The notes beneath the pieces were generated by a model. That model ran no database searches, was not told the DNA's origin, and saw nothing but the letters and a program-made list of their open reading frames with translations. From Streptomyces sp. SKN60 (GTDB taxonomy: Bacteria > Actinomycetota > Actinomycetes > Streptomycetales > Streptomycetaceae), in contig NZ_JAHTMW010000003.1 of assembly GCF_026236535.1 (NCBI RefSeq), forward strand, positions 186,001 to 250,000: a stretch of 64,000 nucleotides of DNA, written 5' to 3'. Positions 58,782-64,000 of this stretch are shown here, piece after piece. The position numbers were made by a program, and so were the translations under genes. How positions within the stretch are numbered: the first letter of the stretch is position 1; each line of letters starts with the position of its first letter.

Positions 58782-59215
58782 GCTCCGCGACGGCAGCGCT
58801 GCCCCACCGTCATGTGCTGACGGTGCCGACGCTGCCCGCGGCGGTCCGGGTGGTGCGCGAGACGGCGGAGATGACCTTCGCCGAGTGGGGCATCGCCGCC
58901 GGCCATCCCGCGCTCGGGCCCGCGCTGCTGATCCTCAGCGAGCTGGTCACCAACAGCGTCCGGCACGCCGCCGACACCTCGCCCAGCCTCACGGTCACCT
59001 TCGCGGCGGGCGACGACACGCTCGCGTTCGCCGTGCACGACCGGCATCCGCACCATCCCGGGGTCCTCGCCGCCACCGCCGGCGGCGGACTCGCCGTGAT
59101 CGCCGAGGTGATGACCGCCGCCGGCGGCACCTGTGTGGTCCGCCGGGACGCCGACGGCGGCGGAAAGAGCGTCTGGATCACCCTCCCCCTGCAACCCGCG
59201 AAGGCAACACCATGA
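58778..59215 (+). CDS. Anti-sigma-factor-type HATPase (RsbW/SpoIIAB-like)
   Basis: A 145-residue GHKL ATPase. The N-box is LSELVTNSVRHA, and the G-box is GGGLAVIAEVM near residue 107. It lacks a receiver or histidine kinase part, so it is an RsbW-like serine kinase or sequestering protein. It lies one gene before the STAS protein, with ATGA overlaps, as expected of a partner-switch pair. No sigma factor gene is in the window. Confidence 0.9.
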   Translation: MSSATAALPHRHVLTVPTLPAAVRVVRETAEMTFAEWGIAAGHPALGPALLILSELVTNSVRHAADTSPSLTVTFAAGDDTLAFAVHDRHPHHPGVLAATAGGGLAVIAEVMTAAGGTCVVRRDADGGGKSVWITLPLQPAKATP

Positions 59216-59628
59216 CCATCGAATGGCGCTACACCACCCGCCCCGGCCTGAGCGTGCTCTCGCTCGCCGGCTATCTCGGGGCCGACGCGGTCAGCCGGTT
59301 CGGCGGTGCGGTGGGCTGGGTCGTGGCCCGCGGCGACGGTCCCGTGATCCTCGACCTCACCGGTCTGCGCGGCTGGTCCGCGGGCGGCCAGCTCGCGGTG
59401 GCCGACGCCGCCCGCCGGCTGCGGGACGGCGGCCGGCCCCTCGAACTCGCCGCGATCCCCGCCGACGGCTCCCTCGTGCCCAGCGGCGACTGCCCGGAGA
59501 TGACCGTCCACGCCGACCTGGCCACCGCGCTCGCCGCCCACCAGGGCGACGGCGGGGAGCTGCGCGAGTGGTGCAGCGACGAATGGCCCGGCTCCCGCAC
59601 CGCCCCGCAGCCCCGGAAGAGGGGGTGA
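59212..59628 (+). CDS. STAS-domain anti-sigma factor antagonist
   Basis: A 138-residue STAS protein (VILDLTGLRGWSAGGQLAVA) with the conserved Ser at the phosphorylation site followed by Ala-Gly-Gly. Residues after about 110 are disordered (EWPGSRTAPQPRKRG). ATG overlaps the HATPase gene by 4 bases. Likely phosphorylated by that kinase and released by a SpoIIE phosphatase, possibly the one at 52934. Confidence 0.88.
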   Translation: MTIEWRYTTRPGLSVLSLAGYLGADAVSRFGGAVGWVVARGDGPVILDLTGLRGWSAGGQLAVADAARRLRDGGRPLELAAIPADGSLVPSGDCPEMTVHADLATALAAHQGDGGELREWCSDEWPGSRTAPQPRKRG

Positions 59629-60012
59629 CATGCCGTCACCCCGGTTCTGACGGCTCCGCCGAGACCGGCGGCCGCCCTCGCCGCACATGGACAGCATCCG
59701 CGTGCGGGGGCGGTCGCCTCCCTCGGCCGGGCGCCGGCGAGCGAGCCGAAGGGCGCGCCGGGGGAACAGCCCCGAGCGCGCGCAGCCCCCGAAGAATGAG
59801 GGGGCGAGCACGTACGGGGCTGTGAGTCCGGCTCACAGCGCCCGGAGGTGAGCCGAGCCACAAAATGGAGCGGCCGCCATGCCGCGGAATCGCTCGTACA
59901 AAATCTCAACAAAGCACGCAAAGCGCAAGGAAAGTTCCGTAACTCCGGCTACGGAGAACCCCGTTAGCCGCCACGGAGGACTGTCCTCACCACCCTGTCG
60001 GGAGGGGCGTTC
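59629..60012. other. Leader/promoter region of hydrogenase-like operon
   Basis: A 384-base gene-free stretch. It contains a hairpin with 8-bp arms (GCTGTGAG at 59819-59826, pairing 59832-59839) and a second stem TCCGTA/TACGGA (59936-59941, 59950-59955). From about 59878 to 59980 it is unusually A-rich (GCACGCAAAGCGCAAGG). This could be a structured 5' leader, but I do not recognise a known riboswitch class; cobalamin, c-di-AMP and Ni/Co consensus boxes were not seen. Confidence 0.45.
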
Positions 60013-60495
60013 ATGGGCTTGTTGCGCAAGATCCGTACGACCGGGCGGGTCGCCGAACCCGCGCCGCCCGCGCCCGCCGACGGCCCTCTCCCGCAGGCCC
60101 GGCGGCTCGGGGGCTCGGCGCAGGTCCGCTGTGTCGACGCCGGTTCGTGCAACGGCTGCGAGATCGAGATCGCCGCCGCGTTCAACCCCGTGCACGACGC
60201 CGAGCGTTACGGCGCCCGGCTGGTGGCCTCGCCCCGGCACGCGGACGTGGCCCTGGTGACGGGGCCGGTCACCCGGAACATGGCCGAGCCGCTGCGGCGC
60301 ACGGTCCAGGCGATGCCCGAGCCGCCGATCGTCGTCGCGGTCGGCGACTGCGCCATCGACTGCGGGGAGTTCGCCGGGGGTTACGGGATCGAGGGCGCCG
60401 TCTCCGACGTCGTGGCCGTGGACCTGGCGGTGCCGGGCTGTCCACCCGAACCCGAAGCCATCGTGGCGGCGCTGCGCCGGGTGACCGGCCGGTGA
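60013..60495 (+). CDS. NuoB/group 4 hydrogenase small-subunit-like protein
   Basis: A 160-residue iron-sulfur protein of the NuoB/HyfI family. Cys46 and Cys49 (SCNGCEIE), Cys113 (GDCA) and Cys143 (GCPPEPEAI) are the four [4Fe-4S] N2-type ligands. The N-terminal 35 residues are Pro-rich, basic and not membrane-spanning. ATG has GGAGGGGCGTTC upstream. It overlaps the next gene by 4 bases. It normally pairs with a NuoD-like or [NiFe] large subunit, which is presumably encoded beyond the window; no evidence whether it is nickel-dependent. Confidence 0.88.
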   Translation: MGLLRKIRTTGRVAEPAPPAPADGPLPQARRLGGSAQVRCVDAGSCNGCEIEIAAAFNPVHDAERYGARLVASPRHADVALVTGPVTRNMAEPLRRTVQAMPEPPIVVAVGDCAIDCGEFAGGYGIEGAVSDVVAVDLAVPGCPPEPEAIVAALRRVTGR

Positions 60496-62513
60496 TCGCG
60501 GCGGGCCTGGGCGCCGCCGGGGCGCTGGCCGCCGCGGGCGCCGTGGCCGGGTCCGTACTGCCGGGCCGGGCGCGCCTGGTGGCCTCGGGCGTGTGCACGG
60601 CCGGGGTCGGCGCGGCGGGCTGCGCGGCCGGGGTGGGCGCCCTGGGCGGCGAGCAGTGGACGGGGCGGCTGCCGGAGCTGCTGCCGCTCGCGGGCACGGT
60701 GTGGCAAGTGGACGCGCTCTCCGGCCTGTTCATGGCGGTGGCGGGCGCGGTGGTCGCGGCGGTGGCCGTGTACGGCATCGGTTACGCGTCCGGGCACGGC
60801 ACGCTCGGACTGGCGTCCCGCACCGCGCAGGCGGTGCTGCCGCTGTTCGCGCTCACCCTGCTCCTCGTCCCGGCGGCCGCCTCCGTCTCCACGTTCCTCT
60901 TCGTGTGGGAGGTGATGGCGCTCTCCTCGCTGCTCCTTGTCCTGGTGGAGCACCGGGCGCGGGCTGAGGTGCGCACGGCGGGTCTCTGGTACGCGGTGAT
61001 GACCCATCTGGGTCTGGTGCTGCTGCTCGCGGGCTTCGCGCTGTTCGCCGCGCGGGCCGGCGGGGAGGGTTTCGACGCGCTGCGCGCCGGGGCCGGGGAG
61101 CTGTCGCCGGCGGTGCGGGGCACGGTGTTCGTGCTGACGGCGGCGGCGTTCGCCTCGAAGGCGGGTGCGGTGCCGCTGCACGCCTGGCTCCCGCGGGCGC
61201 ATCCGGAGGCGCCGGGGCCGGTGTCGGCGCTGATGAGCGCGGCGATGGTGAATCTGGGGGCGTACGGGATCGTGCGCACCGGGTTCGATCTGCTCGGCGG
61301 GGGTCCCGCCTGGTGGTGGCTGGGGCTGATGGGGGTCGGCGGGGTCTCGGCGGTGTACGGGATCCTGCAGGCGGCGATCTCGTCGGACGTGAAGCGGCTG
61401 CTGGCGTACTCGACGGCGGAGAACCTGGGTCTCGTCCTGGTGGCCACGGGTGCGGCGGGGCTCTTCGCCGCGTCGGGCGACCAGGGGCTCGCGGCGCTCG
61501 CACTGGCCGCCGGCCTGCTGCACGTGGTCAACCACGCTGCTTTCAAGGCCCTGTTGTTCGGGGCGGCGGGTGCGGTGGTGCGGGCCACCGGGGTGCGGGA
61601 CCTGGACCGTCTGGGCGGCCTTCGCCCCCGGATGCCGGTGACGGCCGGGCTTTTCGCGATGGGTGCGCTCGGCGCTGTGGCGCTGCCGCCGGGGAACGGG
61701 TTCGTCAGCGAGTGGCTGCTGCTGCAGTCGCTGATCCACGGGCTTGAGATGCCGGGGGTGGCGGTGGCGATCGCGCTGCCGCTGGCGGTGGGGCTCGTGG
61801 CGCTTTCGGCGGGGGTGGCGGCGGCGGTGTTCGTGAAGGCCCTCGGGGTCGGCTTCTTCGCCCGCCCGCGCAGCCGGGAGGCCGAACGGGCCCGTGAGGC
61901 ACCGCCGTTGATGCTCTCGGGCCTGGGCCTGCTCGCCGCGGGGTGCGCGGGGCTCGCCCTGGTGCCGGGGCTGCTCGGCCCGGGGCTCGACCGAGCGGTG
62001 GCCGACGCGGGCCTGCCGGGGACCGGCTCGGTGGCGGGCGGGGCCCTGACGGTCCGGCTGCACGACATCGCGACCTCGCTGTCGCCGCTGTGGGTGGCGC
62101 TCGCGCTCACCCTGGCGGTGCTGCTCGCCACGGCCCTGCCGAGGATCCTGGGCGGCCGGCGGCGCAGGGCCCGGCTGTGGGACTGCGGCGGCGGGGCCCC
62201 GACCCCGCGCATGGCCTATACGGCGACCTCGTTCGCGGAGCCGCTGCAGCGGGTCTTCGACGACGTGCTCGCCCCCGAGCAGGACGTCGACGTCACGCAT
62301 GTGCGCGAGTCGGCCTATCTGGTGGAGCGCGTACGGTTCCGGGGCCGGGTGCCGGACCGGGTGGAGCACCGGCTCTACCGGCCGGTGCTCGACGGTCTCG
62401 CCCGCACCGGTCGGGCCGCGCGCCGGCTGGCGGGCGGCAGCGTGCACGTCTATCTGGGGTACGGCTTCGTCGGACTGCTCTCCCTCTTCGTCGTCCTGGT
62501 GGTGGGCTGGTGA
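60492..62513 (+). CDS. HyfB/NuoL-M-like proton-conducting membrane subunit
   Basis: A 673-residue polytopic antiporter-like subunit with about 14-16 helices. It has LFVWEVMALSSLLLVLVEH, LPLHAWLPRAHPEAPGPVSA (key Lys/His of the proton path) and SDVKRLLAYSTAENLGLV. GTG at 60492 overlaps the NuoB-like gene by 4 bases (GTGA). HyfB belongs with group 4 hydrogenases and formate/Fd-linked complexes rather than NADH complex I, given the direct neighbour HyfC-like gene. Confidence 0.9.
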   Translation: MIAAGLGAAGALAAAGAVAGSVLPGRARLVASGVCTAGVGAAGCAAGVGALGGEQWTGRLPELLPLAGTVWQVDALSGLFMAVAGAVVAAVAVYGIGYASGHGTLGLASRTAQAVLPLFALTLLLVPAAASVSTFLFVWEVMALSSLLLVLVEHRARAEVRTAGLWYAVMTHLGLVLLLAGFALFAARAGGEGFDALRAGAGELSPAVRGTVFVLTAAAFASKAGAVPLHAWLPRAHPEAPGPVSALMSAAMVNLGAYGIVRTGFDLLGGGPAWWWLGLMGVGGVSAVYGILQAAISSDVKRLLAYSTAENLGLVLVATGAAGLFAASGDQGLAALALAAGLLHVVNHAAFKALLFGAAGAVVRATGVRDLDRLGGLRPRMPVTAGLFAMGALGAVALPPGNGFVSEWLLLQSLIHGLEMPGVAVAIALPLAVGLVALSAGVAAAVFVKALGVGFFARPRSREAERAREAPPLMLSGLGLLAAGCAGLALVPGLLGPGLDRAVADAGLPGTGSVAGGALTVRLHDIATSLSPLWVALALTLAVLLATALPRILGGRRRRARLWDCGGGAPTPRMAYTATSFAEPLQRVFDDVLAPEQDVDVTHVRESAYLVERVRFRGRVPDRVEHRLYRPVLDGLARTGRAARRLAGGSVHVYLGYGFVGLLSLFVVLVVGW

Positions 62514-63463
62514 GCGCGCTGGGGTACGCGGCGGTCGCCGCGCAGACGGGTGCCGTGGTCGCCGGGGCGCCGCTGCTCACGGGTCTGATGCGGCAGGTGC
62601 GGGCCCGCCTGGAGGGGCGGGCCGGGGCCGGGGTGCTGCAACCGCTGCGGGACACCAGGAAGTTGCTGCGCCGGGAGCCGATCGCGCCGGCCGGGACGGG
62701 TCCGGCGTTCCGTACGGCGCCGGCGCTGCTCGTGGCGACCACGCTGGTGGTGGCGACGCTGGTCCCGCTGCTCTCGACGGACACGCCGGTCGCGGGGCGG
62801 GCGGATCTGATCCTGGTGGTGGCGCTGCTCGCGCTCGGCACGGTGACGCTGGCGCTCGCGGGCCTCGACACGGGCACCGCGTTCGGCGGCATGGGGGCCT
62901 CGCGGGAGATGACGATCGCCGCGCTGGTCGAACCGACGCTCCTGATGGCGGTGTTCGCCCTGTCGATACCGGCCGGGACCACCAATCTGCCGGCGATCGT
63001 CGACGGCGCGGTGCGCGAGCCCGACCGGCTCGCGTCCCCGGCCGGGCTGCTCGCCGCCGCGGCCCTCGTGGTCGCGGTGCTCGCGGAGACCGGGCGCATT
63101 CCGGTCGACAATCCGTCCACGCACCTGGAGTTGACGATGGTGCACGAGGCGATGGTCCTGGAGTACGCGGGCCGGGACCTGGCGCTGGTCGAGCTGGGCG
63201 CGCAGATGCGGCTCACGGTGCTGCTCGGGCTGCTCGCCTCGCTGTTCGTGCCGTGGGGCATCGCCACCTCGGCGTCGGTGGGCGCGCTGGCGCTCGCCCT
63301 GGTGGCGTTCGCGGTCAAGGTGGCGCTGCTCGGCGCGGCGCTGGCGGCGGCGGAGGTGTTCTGGGCGAAGGTGCGGCTCTTCCGGGTGCCGGAACTCCTC
63401 GCCGGTTCCTTCCTGTTGGCGCTGCTCGCGGTGACCGCCTCCTACTTCCTGAGCGGAGCGTGA
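62510..63463 (+). CDS. HyfC/NuoH-like membrane subunit
   Basis: A 317-residue membrane protein of the NuoH/HycD/HyfC family with about eight helices. It keeps ETGRIPVDNPSTHLELTMVH and EAMVLEYAGRDLALVELG (the quinone-site loop) and LLRREPIAPAG. GTG at 62510 overlaps HyfB by 4 bases. Fits a membrane arm linking an FeS small subunit with proton pumping. Confidence 0.92.
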   Translation: MSALGYAAVAAQTGAVVAGAPLLTGLMRQVRARLEGRAGAGVLQPLRDTRKLLRREPIAPAGTGPAFRTAPALLVATTLVVATLVPLLSTDTPVAGRADLILVVALLALGTVTLALAGLDTGTAFGGMGASREMTIAALVEPTLLMAVFALSIPAGTTNLPAIVDGAVREPDRLASPAGLLAAAALVVAVLAETGRIPVDNPSTHLELTMVHEAMVLEYAGRDLALVELGAQMRLTVLLGLLASLFVPWGIATSASVGALALALVAFAVKVALLGAALAAAEVFWAKVRLFRVPELLAGSFLLALLAVTASYFLSGA

Positions 63464-63470
63464 GCCGGAC

Positions 63471-64000
63471 ATGAGCGGCAGCGCGTACGTCCAGCTGCTC
63501 GACCTGGCCTGCGGGGCCTTCCTGCTGGCCGCCGTGGTGATCCTGTGGCGGCGTGAACTCGCCGCGATCGTCCGGACCTTCGCCCTGCAAGGCGTGGCCC
63601 TCGCCGCGATCGCGCTGCTGCTCGGTCTGCACGAGGGGCGGGCGGACCTGGTCGCGGTGGCGGCCGGGATCGGTGTGCTGCGGGCCGGGGTGCTGCCGTA
63701 CCTGATGCGCCGGGCGCTGACCGCGGCGACCGCCGACCGGCGCCCGTACGACACCGGGGGCGCGGAGGGCCGGGAGACCCGGCCGGTGGTGAACGTCGCG
63801 GCCTCGCTGCTCGCGGCGGCGGCCCTGACGCTGCTCGCCTACGCGGTGGCGCGCCCGCTGGTCGAGCTCGACCCGAGCCCGGCGACGCGGGCGCTGCCGG
63901 TGGGTCTCGCCGTGGTGCTCATCGGGTTCTTCGTCCTGGTCACCCGGCGGCGGGCGCTCGCCCAGGTCGTGGGGTTCCTGCTGCTCGACAACGGCATCAC
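63471..64000 (+). CDS. HyfE-like membrane subunit, N-terminal part (window end)
   Basis: The open frame begins at ATG 63471, 7 bases after HyfC, and runs to the window end (about 176 codons, no stop). It has short hydrophobic segments (LACGAFLLAAVVILWRR, then ALPVGLAVVLIGFFVLVTRR) and ends QVVGFLLLDNGI, which matches the NuoK-like motif of HyfE. The rest of the operon, including any catalytic large subunit, lies beyond the window. Confidence 0.85.
   Translation, partial: MSGSAYVQLLDLACGAFLLAAVVILWRRELAAIVRTFALQGVALAAIALLLGLHEGRADLVAVAAGIGVLRAGVLPYLMRRALTAATADRRPYDTGGAEGRETRPVVNVAASLLAAAALTLLAYAVARPLVELDPSPATRALPVGLAVVLIGFFVLVTRRRALAQVVGFLLLDNGI

Noticed and set aside
59629..60012. Known riboswitch (cobalamin, c-di-AMP, Ni/Co) before the hydrogenase-like operon
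   Set aside because: No consensus core of these classes was recognised; only hairpins and an A-rich tract are visible.

Overview
The window reads as chromosomal DNA of a Streptomyces-type actinomycete. It is very GC-rich throughout, uses GTG and TTG starts freely, has many 4-base ATGA/GTGA gene overlaps, and carries 2-methylisoborneol genes, a LuxR-type LAL regulator, a Ku/split-LigD set and SpoIIE/anti-sigma/STAS proteins. No ribosomal RNA, CRISPR array or complete insertion sequence was seen. One tRNA-Pro (GGG) gene is present.

Layout. 1-9.5 kb: an ABC importer end, three MFS permeases, two double-cupin proteins, a small AAA+ ATPase and a class II aldolase, which looks like an uptake/catabolic or export island. 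It is interrupted by a 227-bp MITE-like element with CTAG target duplications. 9.5-14.7 kb: an exopolysaccharide module (acyltransferase, deacetylase-glycosyltransferase fusion, GH16 lipoprotein). 14.7-24 kb: tRNA-Pro; DUF309 and DUF488 proteins; a TetR/PAP2 divergent pair around a strong palindrome; a DMT permease; an SPFH protein coupled to a NAD-kinase-like protein; a GNAT enzyme; and a secreted subtilisin with a P-domain. 24.2-27.3 kb: a LAL regulator.

27.3-35.6 kb is the most striking region. It holds a caspase-like protease, a DRGH-type non-specific endonuclease, a 1752-residue protein joining two P-loop modules to a C-terminal trypsin-like protease, and a second stand-alone trypsin-like protease. 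This resembles the NTP-dependent, effector-loaded biological conflict systems described for multicellular bacteria, but I do not recognise this exact combination.

35.7-49.8 kb: HAD and GreA-like proteins; a family 1 encapsulin with its DyP peroxidase cargo (C-terminal targeting peptide visible); a Clp-family unfoldase that appears to lack the ClpP-docking loop; a split NHEJ set (LigD phosphoesterase, LigD polymerase, Ku); then the 2-methylisoborneol operon with a family 2B encapsulin carrying a cyclic-nucleotide-binding domain. Two different encapsulin nanocompartments therefore lie within 12 kb.

49.8-64 kb: a membrane Ser/Thr kinase fused to a solute-binding domain, a SpoIIE phosphatase, a VKOR-like protein, flavin-binding-fold proteins, and a five-gene ArsR-SulP-PNPOx-HATPase-STAS operon coupled by 4-base overlaps. 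The window ends inside an operon for a Hyf/complex-I-like membrane complex. Two copies of a DosR/DevR-like palindrome sit at matched distances from a second conserved element upstream of two genes here, suggesting a redox/dormancy regulon.
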